A stretch of 64,000 bases of DNA from Albidovulum litorale (GTDB taxonomy: Bacteria; Pseudomonadota; Alphaproteobacteria; Rhodobacterales; Rhodobacteraceae), in NCBI RefSeq assembly GCF_025751495.1, contig NZ_JAOWKZ010000005.1, positions 310,001 to 374,000 on the forward strand, given 5' to 3'. How positions within the stretch are numbered: position 1 is the stretch's first letter; each line of letters begins with the position of its first letter. The position numbers and the translations under genes were made by a program. Below, one piece after another: positions 27,386 through 36,099 of this stretch. The notes under the pieces were generated by a model. It saw nothing but the letters and a program-made list of their open reading frames with translations. It ran no database searches and had not been told where the DNA came from.

Positions 27386-27616
27386 CTAGATATCCGTGGC
27401 TGAGAGCAGTGCCGCCCGCGCCCTGAGCGCCGCCGCGCGGGCCGCCAGCGCCTCGGTCGGGTCGGCTTCGGCGGGGGGCGGGGCGGTGAGGTCCTCGATC
27501 GGCAGCAGGACCGGCCAGTCTGCCTGAGTCGTGGCCGCGCGATCCCCTTTGGGCAACGCGGCGCAGCCTGAAAGGACCACGGGCAGAAGAACGCAGAGAA
27601 GGGTCGCAGATCGCAT
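27386..27616 (-). CDS. Small lipoprotein
   Basis: A 76-residue protein with a lipoprotein signal: a hydrophobic stretch and the lipobox LSGC with Cys18. The mature part is short, rich in Ala, Pro and acidic residues, and probably helical at the end (ALAARAAALRARAALL). I do not recognise it further. It lies upstream of hom on the same strand, 105 bases away, and is divergent from a TetR regulator. Confidence 0.6.
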   Translation of the reverse strand: MRSATLLCVLLPVVLSGCAALPKGDRAATTQADWPVLLPIEDLTAPPPAEADPTEALAARAAALRARAALLSATDI

Positions 27617-27695
27617 CGGGGTCTCCGGTTGGCGGGGCGACTTTACTCTCTGCTCTGCGCTGAGGACAAGCGCCTGTGGCGCATCGCGCTTGTAT

Positions 27696-27709
27696 TGAAC
27701 GTTTGTTCA
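27696..27709. promoter_or_regulatory. Candidate TetR-family operator
   Basis: TGAAC-GTTT-GTTCA is a perfect inverted repeat 14 bases before the TetR gene start, overlapping AT-rich promoter-like sequence. The position suits autoregulation, and control of the divergent lipoprotein gene is possible. Confidence 0.45.
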
Positions 27710-27723
27710 TATAACATAGGGCC

Positions 27724-28311
27724 ATGGCACGAAAAACCGGATCGCATTCTGAAATCACTGGTCCCCGAATTCGCGCGGCTGCGTTGAAGCTATTTGCCCG
27801 ACATGGGTATGCCGCCGTGTCCATGCGCCAGATCGCTGCCGAGGTCGGGGTGCAGGCGGGGGCGCTCTACCTTTACACGCCCGACAAGGAGACGCTGCTT
27901 TTCGAGCTTCTGAAAAGCCATATGGACGATCTGATCGCCGCATGGGACGCGGAGGCGACTGGCGGGACGCCACTGGACCGGCTTGAGGCCTTCGTCCGTT
28001 TTCATATCCGCTTCAATCTCGACCGGCCGGACGCGGTTTTCCTGTCCTACATGGAGTTGCGAAATCTCGGGGATGAGAATTTTGCAATCATTGAAGGCTT
28101 AAGGCGCGAATATGAAAACCGGCTGGAGCGGATATTGCGCGCGGGGCACGAGGCAGGCGCATTTTCCACCCCGGACACGAAACTCGCGACCCTCGCCATC
28201 ATCGCCATGCTGACCGGGGTCAATACATGGTACCGGGAAGGTGGACGGCTGAGCCGCGACAGTGTCGGCGACATCTATTGGGATATGGTCAGGAAGGCTG
28301 TTGCGGCCTGA
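27724..28311 (+). CDS. TetR/AcrR family transcriptional regulator
   Basis: A 195-residue regulator. The helix-turn-helix is MRQIAAEVGVQAGALYLY (about residues 36-53) followed by the PDKETLLFELL linker helix. The C-terminal ligand domain has no specific signature that I can use. It is preceded by a perfect inverted repeat and is convergent with the pirin gene 44 bases away. Target genes are not evident from context. Confidence 0.85.
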   Translation: MARKTGSHSEITGPRIRAAALKLFARHGYAAVSMRQIAAEVGVQAGALYLYTPDKETLLFELLKSHMDDLIAAWDAEATGGTPLDRLEAFVRFHIRFNLDRPDAVFLSYMELRNLGDENFAIIEGLRREYENRLERILRAGHEAGAFSTPDTKLATLAIIAMLTGVNTWYREGGRLSRDSVGDIYWDMVRKAVAA

Positions 28312-28355
28312 CAGACCGTAACAATTCCGGACAAATACTTTTCAACCAGATGCCG

Positions 28356-29267
28356 CTACTTGGCGGGCCTTATGAAGGTGCCGTTCCTGAGGTCGGACAT
28401 AGCCTGCATCAACTCGGCCTTGGTGTTCATCACGATGGGCCCATGCCAGGCGACAGGCTCTTCAAGCGGCGCGCCGGAGATCAGCAGGAATCGGATGCCG
28501 TGATCGCCCGCCTGCACCGTCACCTCGTCGCCGGTGCCAAAGCGGATCAGCGTACGGTTGCCCGACATGTCGCGGATATTGACCTCTTCACCCATCACCT
28601 CCTTTTCCAGCAGGACGCCCTGCGGGCGGGACGCGTCGGCAAAGCGTCCGGACCCTTCGAAGACATAGGCGAAGGCGCGGCGGTACGTGTCCACCTTGAA
28701 AGTCTTTTTCACGCCCGCCGGGACGGAGATGTCGAGGTATTGCGGATCGGCCGCGATCCCGTCTACGGGACCGGTTTTGCCCCAGAACGATCCAACAATC
28801 ACCCGAACGACCGTGCCGTCGTCATCGGTGATTTCCGGAATGTCGGGTGATTTCACATCCTGATAGCGCGGGGTGGTCATCTTCAGCGAAGCGGGCAGGT
28901 TGGCCCAAAGCTGAAAACCATGCATCTGACCCTTGGCGTTCCCAAGCGGCATTTCCTGATGCATGATCCCTGACCCGGCGGTCATCCACTGCACATCGCC
29001 CGCGCCGAGCCGACCTGTATTGCCGAGGCTGTCGCCATGCTCGACGGCGCCCGCCAGCACATAGGTGATCGTCTCGATCCCGCGATGAGGGTGCCAGGGA
29101 AAGCCGCGTAGGTAATCCTCGGGCCTCTCGTTGCGGAAGTCGTCGAACAGCAGGAACGGGTCAAGTTCAGTCGGGTCCTGAAAGCCGAAGGCGCGGTGCA
29201 GGTGCACTCCGGCGCCTTCCATTGTCGGTCGGGCGGAGCGGGTTTCGAGAACGGGGCGGATCGACAT
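28356..29267 (-). CDS. Pirin family bicupin protein
   Basis: A 303-residue bicupin. The N-terminal cupin has the metal-binding pattern FPWHPHRGIETITYVL with two His and a Glu, then AGSGIMHQEMP with the third His. The C-terminal cupin (VEEVNIRDMS-type segment and LLISGAPLEEPVAWHGPIV) is also normal. Family members are cytoplasmic iron or zinc proteins; some oxidise quercetin, others bind regulators. The role here is not shown by neighbours. Confidence 0.87.
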   Translation of the reverse strand: MSIRPVLETRSARPTMEGAGVHLHRAFGFQDPTELDPFLLFDDFRNERPEDYLRGFPWHPHRGIETITYVLAGAVEHGDSLGNTGRLGAGDVQWMTAGSGIMHQEMPLGNAKGQMHGFQLWANLPASLKMTTPRYQDVKSPDIPEITDDDGTVVRVIVGSFWGKTGPVDGIAADPQYLDISVPAGVKKTFKVDTYRRAFAYVFEGSGRFADASRPQGVLLEKEVMGEEVNIRDMSGNRTLIRFGTGDEVTVQAGDHGIRFLLISGAPLEEPVAWHGPIVMNTKAELMQAMSDLRNGTFIRPAK

Positions 29268-29392
29268 TCGGGTTCTCCTGTTGCGACTGCTCTAATATAG
29301 AAGCAAAACGGCGGCGAAACATCGGGGGTTCAGCGCCCGATCTCAACATGGCTTGTGCTTCGGCGCACAGGGCGCGACGCGAGGAGATGTGG

Positions 29393-29881
29393 ATGGAAGA
29401 GCGGCAGCCAGAGGTATTGGCCAGCATAACACCGTCAGGCCCGCGCCGGTTTTTTGCGACAGGCGTCATGGCAACGCTTGGGGTGCTGCTGGAACTTCTG
29501 GCCTTCCTGCGGCCACCTGAATCGGCGGGCCTGCAAATCATGCTTGTGGTTTTCGGCCTCATCGCGCTCGCGGGATGCGTCCGGATGTTCCGGGCAACGG
29601 GCCGCGGGCTGGTTCTGACAGATGAGGCGCTGATGGATACCGACGGCACGCTTGTCGCGCGGCTCGATCAGATCGAAAGCGTCGAGCGTGGTATTTTCGC
29701 CTTCAAACCATCGAACGGTTTCGTGCTGCGCTTGAAATCCGCACAGCCGCGGGTTTGGGCGCCGGGGCTTTGGTGGCGCCTGGGAAGGCGGGTCGGCGTT
29801 GGCGGTGTGATTTCCGGCAGCGAGGGGCGTGCGATGGCCGATCTCATTGCTGCACGCCGTGGTGCGGCGGGCGCCTCCTGA
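29393..29881 (+). CDS. Membrane protein with PH-like C-terminal domain
   Basis: A 162-residue protein with two membrane segments (about residues 19-38 and 46-63) and a soluble C-terminal part. The latter, with GLVLTDEALMDTDG, ARLDQIESVE and a final helix SEGRAMADLIAARR, has the strand pattern and closing helix of small bacterial PH-like domains. The start at 29393 is spaced 6 bases from GAGGAG; an ATG two codons earlier abuts that site and is less likely. Divergent from the pirin gene. No function known to me. Confidence 0.6.
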   Translation: MEERQPEVLASITPSGPRRFFATGVMATLGVLLELLAFLRPPESAGLQIMLVVFGLIALAGCVRMFRATGRGLVLTDEALMDTDGTLVARLDQIESVERGIFAFKPSNGFVLRLKSAQPRVWAPGLWWRLGRRVGVGGVISGSEGRAMADLIAARRGAAGAS

Positions 29882-29888
29882 ACGCAAA

Positions 29889-29917
29889 ACGCCGCCTTAG
29901 GTCGGAGCGGGCGGCGT
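29889..29917. terminator. Hairpin between convergent genes
   Basis: ACGCCGCC (29889-29896) pairs with GGCGGCGT (29910-29917) around a 13-base loop, just after the stop of the membrane-protein gene and before the end of the convergent pseudopilin gene. Likely a bidirectional terminator, with a weak U tract. Confidence 0.45.
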
Positions 29918-29940
29918 CGATGCTTGTTACCTCAGGCGGA

Positions 29941-30612
29941 TCAGGTTCCGCTTGGATCGGGATCGGTTTCGACGGTCAGATTTATAGCGCCGTCGTCATG
30001 CACCTCGCCATCGGGATCGACGCTTGTGTCGTAGACGCAGGCTTCCAGCGACCCGTCATGACGGTTGAAGGGCACACAGGGTACAAAGCGCGGCCGCGTC
30101 GGTATGAACGTGGTGTACCAGTTCGCGTTCAGGCCAATGTTGAAGATCGGCTCATAGGCCATGTTAGTCTCGACAATGATCACGAAATCGCCTTCGGGCA
30201 TCGTCGGAATCTGATTTTTCGCTGCCTGGATGCTGACATCCGAATGGCCCTGCTTGTTACCCGACGCATAGGACCAAGCGACCTTGTACTTGCTGTTGGT
30301 GGCGTCCCAGGAAACGCTGGAAACCCGGATCCAGGTCGGCTTGTTCGAGAAGGTCAGGTAGTCGAACAGAGTGTGCAGGCCTTCGATGTAATTGGAGTCG
30401 ACCGACGTATTTTGACGTGAGACGAGGTCCGCAATCGTATAGGCGGCCTTCAGGTTGACGTTCTTCTGGCGGAACGCATCGAAGAACTGGAAAGAGGCGA
30501 CGTACCACCACAAGAGCAGGATCGCAGCATAGAGCCCCTCGATCGGCATATTGCCCTCGGTTTCATCGGCAAACCTCGATGTACGCAGCTTCAGACGGGA
30601 CATGATCGACAT
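29941..30612 (-). CDS. TadE-like pseudopilin protein
   Basis: A 223-residue protein. A basic N terminus leads to DETEGNMPIEGLYAAILL, a TadE-type pseudopilin start with a membrane helix at about residues 22-45, then a periplasmic domain. It is the third of three same-strand genes after the VWA-TadG and TadE genes, with one base between it and the latter. Two cysteines near the end (FVPCVP, LEACVYD) may form a disulfide. A start three codons later (MSRLKL) is possible. Confidence 0.7.
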   Translation of the reverse strand: MSIMSRLKLRTSRFADETEGNMPIEGLYAAILLLWWYVASFQFFDAFRQKNVNLKAAYTIADLVSRQNTSVDSNYIEGLHTLFDYLTFSNKPTWIRVSSVSWDATNSKYKVAWSYASGNKQGHSDVSIQAAKNQIPTMPEGDFVIIVETNMAYEPIFNIGLNANWYTTFIPTRPRFVPCVPFNRHDGSLEACVYDTSVDPDGEVHDDGAINLTVETDPDPSGT

Positions 30613-30613
30613 A

Positions 30614-31177
30614 TCAGATCCCCCTGTCCGGTTCGTTCACAAAGGCGGAAGCTGACACCAGCGCATAAGCCCCGGTATTGTCCTTCGGCAGATGCATGCC
30701 CAGTCCGGTGGTCGGAAATACAGGATCAACCTTGATGCAGGCGCGGACTAGCATCATTTCGTCGCCTTCACCGGCGTCGAATTCGGGCATGTCCTCGGGT
30801 AGCATAGGGGCGGCACGGTCGACGCAGGCGGGACCCGATGAAAGCGGCTGCCAGGTCACCGTGCTGACGGGGCGAAGCTCCACCAGCATCGTATTCATGC
30901 AATCCGGAATGACGCCCGCTCGGTTGCAGACCAGCTTTTTGAACGTGTCATGCGTCGGGTTTTTCCAGTTCCCGAGGCGCAGGTCACGCACAGACAGATC
31001 AAGTGCGCGTTCCAGCATGACATGCCGCATCATGAGCACACCGATCTCGAGCGACGACATGATCAGCATCATGAAGAAAGGCAGGAACATGATGAAAGGG
31101 ATGGTTGACGAACCTTCCTCGTCCCGGGCCTTGCGCGCAAGCCAGCCGCGCAGTGATGCTGTTAGACGGATCGTCAC
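30614..31177 (-). CDS. TadE family pseudopilin protein
   Basis: A 187-residue protein with the TadE pattern: basic N terminus, DEEGSSTIPFIMFLPF, one membrane helix at about residues 24-46 and SSLEIGVLMMRHVMLERALD, where the conserved Glu follows the helix start. The periplasmic part has four cysteines. The start is a GTG that overlaps the stop of the VWA-TadG gene by four bases, so the two are coupled. TadE-like proteins are minor pseudopilins of Flp/Tad pili. Confidence 0.78.
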   Translation of the reverse strand: MTIRLTASLRGWLARKARDEEGSSTIPFIMFLPFFMMLIMSSLEIGVLMMRHVMLERALDLSVRDLRLGNWKNPTHDTFKKLVCNRAGVIPDCMNTMLVELRPVSTVTWQPLSSGPACVDRAAPMLPEDMPEFDAGEGDEMMLVRACIKVDPVFPTTGLGMHLPKDNTGAYALVSASAFVNEPDRGI

Positions 31178-32850
31178 TGGGTAAGCCTCAACTTGTTGAT
31201 CGACGTCGCAATATTAAAAAACGCGTCACTGATGCCGCTTGCCCCGGACACGGCGAAGTGATGAGACGGAGTGGTTGCGCAGTTCTGGAGCAGCTGCTGG
31301 CCAGAACTCGGCGCCTCGAACGAGATTGTGTAAATCCGCACCTTCTTGGACTTGGCGAGGTCGCACATGGCCGTCACCGTCGCGTCCTTGGCCGACGAAT
31401 AGCCATTGTAAGGCGCGTTGCGGAAGTAGTTGCGCTGCGAACTCGACCCGGTTGCGTCGTAGACAATCTCATCCGCAAAGTACCGGATGGACATATCATT
31501 CCAAACCTCGGGCCAAGTCATCGGGACCGCTTCGCCAAGGTCGCCGCTGTTGTCCCCATAGGGTTCGACCATCCAGCTTTGAGTGTGGAACGAGTAGTAT
31601 TTCTTGGAGCTCGAACGGTTCGGGTCGTAGTAGGAATACTGCCGCTTGTCGCCCGGCTGGTTGGATTGATACCAGGTGTTGGTGTAGAGGCGGCTGTCGA
31701 CGCCGGTCGGCTTGCCTGAAAAGTCGTCATGCAGCCGGTATTCGGTCGTGTTCTGCCCGTCGGTCATCAGAACAATGACCTTGACCGCCTCGCCGTTGCC
31801 GCCGTCGGTGTCGAACGGATAGGGGCGGTCTTGGAATTCGGAGGGGAGTTGTTTGGCAGCGATCATGCCGTCCACAACGCCGGCCATTGAAGGATCGAGC
31901 AGCGCCGCGCCCCATTTCATGCCGATATCGATCGACGTGTTGCCTGCGGCGCTCAGGCCGTCGATATGGGTCTTAAGCGCGTCACGGTCGCCTCCGAAAG
32001 GAAGGATCTCGGCGCTGGACGTGTTGCGGCAGTTCAGGAGCGTCGTCGGACGGCTCTTGTAGAACGGATCGAAATGTCCGTTGCGCTGATAGACGCGGTC
32101 GCCAAGCTGCTTGCCGAAGTCGAGCGACGTGCGGTTGAAGTCTGCCGCGTTGAACTCGATGCAGTTTGAATAGTTGTGTTCAGCCGACAGGTTAAAATAG
32201 CTGGCAAGGTCGTCGCTCATCGCCACCTGGGTCGAGTAGGGAACGATCGAAATGGAGACTTTGCCGCCTTCAGTTCCGTCGAACATCTGGTCGACGAATT
32301 TCTTGGCCGCCGGCTTCAGGTTGACGAGGCGTTGGTTGCTGCCCATCGATCCCGAGATATCGAGGATCAGCGAAATCTCGATCTGGCCAATGCTTTCTTC
32401 GGCGATGGATGCGGCAGGCGTCGATAGCTTGTCTACGCCGACAAGCGCCATGAACCAGGTCGGCATCTGCTCGGACGTGTTCACCTGGACGCGGCGGAAT
32501 TCGCCGTAAGCGCCCTCGGTCACGATGATCTCGTTGTCTGCGGGCGGCTTAAGGCCAGCCTTACGGAAATAGTCCTTGACTACTTCTTTCGGTGGCAAAG
32601 CCTGTTGCCGGTCAGCAGCGGCGAGCGAGGCCCGGTCTACCGTTGCCTGCAGGCGCGTCCGGCGTTCCTCGAAACGCATGAGGTCCAAAGAGATGCCGGC
32701 AAGAAGAAGCATCATCACAAAGGCGAACAGTCCGAAGATGATCAGAGACCCATCTTCCTCGCGCGAGAAACGCAGCATGGCAGTCCGAAGCGCCGGATTA
32801 CCGCAAGCGCGATTTGCGGAGTTCGAACGCGCTCTGACGAGCTGTTTCAT
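31174..32850 (-). CDS. TadG-like pilus protein with VWA domain
   Basis: A 558-residue protein anchored by one N-terminal helix (about residues 36-56, after the TadE/G motif SREEDGSLIIFGLFAF). A von Willebrand factor A domain begins near residue 157, with the metal-binding Asp164-x-Ser166-x-Ser168 in LDISGSMG and the later MTDGQNTTEY. The rest is periplasmic or outside, rich in Tyr, Ser and Asn, suiting adhesion. The ATG at 32850 is chosen over an upstream extension without family likeness. It leads a three-gene set. Confidence 0.83.
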   Translation of the reverse strand: MKQLVRARSNSANRACGNPALRTAMLRFSREEDGSLIIFGLFAFVMMLLLAGISLDLMRFEERRTRLQATVDRASLAAADRQQALPPKEVVKDYFRKAGLKPPADNEIIVTEGAYGEFRRVQVNTSEQMPTWFMALVGVDKLSTPAASIAEESIGQIEISLILDISGSMGSNQRLVNLKPAAKKFVDQMFDGTEGGKVSISIVPYSTQVAMSDDLASYFNLSAEHNYSNCIEFNAADFNRTSLDFGKQLGDRVYQRNGHFDPFYKSRPTTLLNCRNTSSAEILPFGGDRDALKTHIDGLSAAGNTSIDIGMKWGAALLDPSMAGVVDGMIAAKQLPSEFQDRPYPFDTDGGNGEAVKVIVLMTDGQNTTEYRLHDDFSGKPTGVDSRLYTNTWYQSNQPGDKRQYSYYDPNRSSSKKYYSFHTQSWMVEPYGDNSGDLGEAVPMTWPEVWNDMSIRYFADEIVYDATGSSSQRNYFRNAPYNGYSSAKDATVTAMCDLAKSKKVRIYTISFEAPSSGQQLLQNCATTPSHHFAVSGASGISDAFFNIATSINKLRLTQ

Positions 32851-33307
32851 ACCTAATCCTTCCTCAGACGCCGGGCTCGGTGGTGGCAGCGCTACTAAAG
32901 CAAGAGGCCGATGGATGACCCGAGCAGATAGATACCTCAGAAGTTGTGGCGAAATTTGGGCGCATATGTGAATGGATCGTTTATTGACGCCGGAGCTTCG
33001 CCCTATTTGCATAAAATGCCAGCCATCGTCTCTGACCGGCAAACAATCGCCGATGTCATGCGCGGTGCGAATCGACCGATAAAAGGAAAACCCCCGCACG
33101 ACTTGCACTGTGTTGGGGCGTCGAAAGTCAGCCGTCGACCGGCATCTGGCTTGCCTTTCAACCCTTCTCTGGTAATCAAGTCGTAAGGGTAATGCTGTTG
33201 CATGGCCTCAATCGGGTGGGCGATCGGCTGTTTGCCGCTCTTTCAGCCATGATGACCGGTGTAACGCGAATTCAACAAACAGCGCCCGTGGACCAGTCAG
33301 GGAGAAA
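32851..33307. other. Non-coding divergent gap, tadG to gdh
   Basis: 457 bases between two divergent genes. It must hold both promoters. No RNA gene is apparent, and the open frame at 32944-33186 lacks a ribosome site and any family likeness. I see no clear operator in it. Confidence 0.5.
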
Positions 33308-34741
33308 ATGATGGCCTTCAAAGGGGAACCGAGCTTTCGGCAATCCGTTGACCTAATGTTTAACCGCGCGGTGAAGGTCATGGATCTGTCACCCGGGCTT
33401 GAAGAAAAGATCCGCGTCTGCAACTCGACCTATACTGTCCGCTTCGGGGTGCGCCTGCGTGGCGCGATCCATACGTTCACGGGTTACCGGTCCGTCCATT
33501 CCGAACATATGGAGCCGGTGAAAGGCGGCATCCGCTTTGCCACCTCGGTCAATCAGGACGAGGTGGAGGCGTTGGCCGCGCTGATGACCTATAAATGCGC
33601 CCTTGTGGAAACGCCGTTCGGCGGATCCAAGGGCGGTCTCTGCATCGACCCGCGCGAGTGGGAAGAGCATGAGATGGAACTGATCACCCGGCGCTTTGCC
33701 TATGAGCTGATCAAGCGTGACCTGATCAATCCGGCCCAGAACGTTCCCGCGCCGGATATGGGCACGGGCGAACGCGAGATGGCCTGGATTGTCGACCAGT
33801 ACAAGCGGATGAACACGACCGACATCAACGGCGCGGCCTGTGTCACCGGCAAGCCCCTGAACGCGGGCGGCATCGCAGGCCGGGTCGAGGCGACGGGGCG
33901 GGGCGTTCAATATGCTTTGCGAGAGTTCTTCCGCCATCCGAAGGATATGGAGGCGGCGGGGCTCTCCGGCACGCTTGATGGCAAGCGCGTGGTCGTTCAG
34001 GGCCTCGGCAATGTGGGCTATCACGCGGCTCTCTTCCTTGCGACCGAGGACGGGGCACTCATCACCGGAATCATCGAGCGTGACGGCGCACTTGTGAATG
34101 ACAAGGGAATGAACGTACAGGCCGTGCGCGACTGGATCACCGCCAATGGCGGCGTGAAGGGCTGCCCGGAGGGCACCTATGTCGAATATGGCACCAAGGT
34201 TTTGGAAGAGCCCTGCGACATCCTCATTCCGGCGGCGATGGAAGGTGTCATCAACCTTTCCAACGCGGAGAACATCAAGGCTCCGCTGATCATCGAGGCC
34301 GCGAACGGCCCGGTCACGGCGGGTGCGGACGAAATCTTGCGCAACAAAGGCACGCTGATTATCCCCGACATGTATGCCAACGCGGGCGGTGTGACCGTGT
34401 CCTACTTCGAATGGGTCAAGAACCTGTCCCACATCCGCTTCGGCCGCATGCAGCGGCGTCAGGAAGAAAGCCGCCACCAGCTTCTCATCGACGAGTTGGA
34501 GCGGTTGTCGTCTGACAAGGGGCTTGGCTGGACCCTGTCGCCGGGCTTCAAGGACCAATACCTGCGTGGCGCAGGCGAACTGGAACTGGTGCGCTCGGGT
34601 CTCGACGATACAATGCGGGCTGCCTACCAGTCGATCAGCGATGTCTGGCACAGCCGCAACGACGTGACCGACATGCGGATGGCGGCCTATATCGTCGCCA
34701 TCGACCGCGTTGCCAAGAGCTATCGCTCGAAGGGCCTGTAG
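33308..34741 (+). CDS. gdhA: Glu/Leu/Phe/Val dehydrogenase (probable glutamate dehydrogenase)
   Basis: A 477-residue amino-acid dehydrogenase. Substrate-site lysines lie in VKGGIRFA and YKCALVETPFGGSKGGL, the catalytic Asp in NVPAPDMGTGEREMAW, and the NAD(P) fold in VVQGLGNVGYHAALFLA. Size and wording fit glutamate dehydrogenase, which links 2-oxoglutarate and ammonium with glutamate. ATG at 33308 or 33311 both follow AGGGAGAAA. The gene stands alone, followed by a palindromic repeat and a strong terminator. Confidence 0.85.
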   Translation: MMAFKGEPSFRQSVDLMFNRAVKVMDLSPGLEEKIRVCNSTYTVRFGVRLRGAIHTFTGYRSVHSEHMEPVKGGIRFATSVNQDEVEALAALMTYKCALVETPFGGSKGGLCIDPREWEEHEMELITRRFAYELIKRDLINPAQNVPAPDMGTGEREMAWIVDQYKRMNTTDINGAACVTGKPLNAGGIAGRVEATGRGVQYALREFFRHPKDMEAAGLSGTLDGKRVVVQGLGNVGYHAALFLATEDGALITGIIERDGALVNDKGMNVQAVRDWITANGGVKGCPEGTYVEYGTKVLEEPCDILIPAAMEGVINLSNAENIKAPLIIEAANGPVTAGADEILRNKGTLIIPDMYANAGGVTVSYFEWVKNLSHIRFGRMQRRQEESRHQLLIDELERLSSDKGLGWTLSPGFKDQYLRGAGELELVRSGLDDTMRAAYQSISDVWHSRNDVTDMRMAAYIVAIDRVAKSYRSKGL

Positions 34742-34756
34742 GGGCAGGGCAGGTCG

Positions 34757-34779
34757 TAAGGTGGGTTTCAACCTACCTT
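34757..34779. repeat. Palindromic intergenic repeat, copy 2 (TAAGGTGGGTT type)
   Basis: AAGGTGGGTT (34758-34767) and AACCTACCTT (34770-34779) flank TC, with one changed base that still allows G-U pairing in RNA. It matches the glpR-glpD repeat at 11752-11775 over nearly its whole length and lies 16 bases after the gdh stop. Confidence 0.68.
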
Positions 34780-34831
34780 GCCGGTATCTTGCCGCAGACG
34801 CACCAAATGGACCGACGATGAGCATAATTGA

Positions 34832-34860
34832 AAAGGGCCGCCCAAGGGCGGCCCTTTCTT
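34832..34860. terminator. Rho-independent terminator, bidirectional
   Basis: AAAGGGCCGCCC (34832-34843) and GGGCGGCCCTTT (34846-34857) form a 12-bp stem with a two-base centre, followed by TCTT on the plus strand and preceded by AAAA. It lies between convergent gdh and the Bax-inhibitor-1 gene and can serve both. Confidence 0.8.
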
Positions 34861-34878
34861 ATTGCACCTTGCTTCGGC

Positions 34879-35658
34879 TCACTCGCGGTTGCCGAGGAAC
34901 TGAAGCAGGAACATGAACATGTTGATGAAGTCGAGGTAGAGGTTCAGCGCCCCCATGATCGCCGACTTGCCAAGCCATTCCGCATCGCCGTGCTGGGCGT
35001 GCGCGATATAGGTGTTCTTGATGTTCTGCGTGTCATAAGCGGTCAGGCCCGCGAAGATCAGCACACCGATCGCCGAAATCGCAAGATGGATCATCGGCGA
35101 GCCGAGGAAGATGTTCACGATCGAGGCGACGATCAGGCCGATCACGCCCATGATCAGGAATGAGCCCCAACCCGAGATGTCCTTCTTCGTCGTGTAGCCC
35201 CAAAGCGAGAGGCCCGCGAAGGCGATTGCGGTGATCAGGAAGGTCTGGATGATCGAAAAGCCGGTGAAGACGGCGAAGATCCAGCTGATCGAGATGCCCA
35301 TCGCGGCGGCGAATGTATAGAAGAAGAGCTGCGCGCCGGCCGCCGAGATGCGGTTGATCATCGCGCCGAAGGCAAAGACCATGACGAGCGGCAGGAACAT
35401 CACCACCCATTTCAGCGGCGATGCGTACAGTGTCAGCCCGAAATCGGTCAGGTAACGGCCAGACCCGATCTCGGCCGCGGCAGCCGACGGATCAGCGGTC
35501 AGCGCAAGGTTGGAAATAGCCCAGGCTGCGGCCGCCGTGATCAGCATGCCCACGGACATCAGCCCGTAGACCTTGTTCATATGGGCGCGAAGCCCCTCGT
35601 CGATCGCAACGGTCCGTGCGCCGACCTGGCCGGTGCGGATCGTTTGAAAGTCAGCCAT
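34879..35658 (-). CDS. Bax inhibitor-1 / YccA family membrane protein
   Basis: A 259-residue protein with seven hydrophobic segments, the layout of the Bax inhibitor-1 family. VYGLMSVGMLITAAAAW near residue 29, the segment FIFTGLTAYDTQN-like IFAGLTAYDTQNIK, and a C-terminal LNLYLDFINMFMFLLQFLG are characteristic; two Asp residues in the latter region form the pH or calcium-sensing site in relatives. E. coli YccA interacts with FtsH. The ATG at 35658 is placed by GGAGG five bases upstream; a TTG one codon earlier is not needed. Confidence 0.9.
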   Translation of the reverse strand: MADFQTIRTGQVGARTVAIDEGLRAHMNKVYGLMSVGMLITAAAAWAISNLALTADPSAAAAEIGSGRYLTDFGLTLYASPLKWVVMFLPLVMVFAFGAMINRISAAGAQLFFYTFAAAMGISISWIFAVFTGFSIIQTFLITAIAFAGLSLWGYTTKKDISGWGSFLIMGVIGLIVASIVNIFLGSPMIHLAISAIGVLIFAGLTAYDTQNIKNTYIAHAQHGDAEWLGKSAIMGALNLYLDFINMFMFLLQFLGNRE

Positions 35659-35771
35659 CAAAGCCTCCAGATGCGTTTCCCTGTGGGTAACGGCAATGCC
35701 GCTTCCCCCTCGCGGGAAATATCGGCAAGGATGACACGGATTTCAAGCGGTTCGGACCATTTCCGGGGCAA

Positions 35772-35978
35772 TTAACGCTTCCAATGCGTCGGAACATCCC
35801 AAACCGGGCGCTCAGCTTCGCGCCGCGCATCCGCAGCCGTGACGCCGATATCGTCGAGAAGGTGGTCGCTCAATGCGTGCAGATCGCGGCGCTGGCGACG
35901 CAGGCTCACCATCGCGCGCAGCTTGCTGATCAGTCCGGGGCGGGTTGCGATATGCGAGCGGGAGAGGGCGTTTTCCAT
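35772..35978 (-). CDS. DUF1127 domain protein
   Basis: A 68-residue basic protein. RRQRRDLHALSDHLLDDIGVTAADA is split by no gaps relative to the DUF1127 pattern (arginine-rich helix, then L-x2-L-x2-LLxDIGV). Small proteins of this type in other alphaproteobacteria can bind RNA and affect phosphate, carbon or stress physiology. It is divergent from a LysR gene across 121 bases, a pairing seen often in this family. Confidence 0.8.
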   Translation of the reverse strand: MENALSRSHIATRPGLISKLRAMVSLRRQRRDLHALSDHLLDDIGVTAADARREAERPVWDVPTHWKR

Positions 35979-36099
35979 TTTTCACTCCTTTGTGTTTCGT
36001 GATGATTGAAAGCCGTTCGATCAAGAGACTTGATTTATATGCCGGTCTGTGATGAATATTGAAAACGAATGATTGTGTTGAAATTCATCAAGGAGTGTG

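Noticed and set aside
26066-27403. Long plus-strand open frame of 445 codons opposite hom
   Set aside because: It is the antisense shadow of homoserine dehydrogenase, whose motifs are complete; the shadow is rich in Arg, Gly and His with no family likeness.
32944-33186. 80-residue open frame in the tadG-gdh gap
   Set aside because: No ribosome site, no recognisable motif, and it lies where two divergent promoters must be.
33389-34825. Long minus-strand open frame of 478 codons opposite glutamate dehydrogenase
   Set aside because: High GC content keeps the reverse frame open. The plus-strand enzyme is unmistakable and the minus frame has no recognisable domain.
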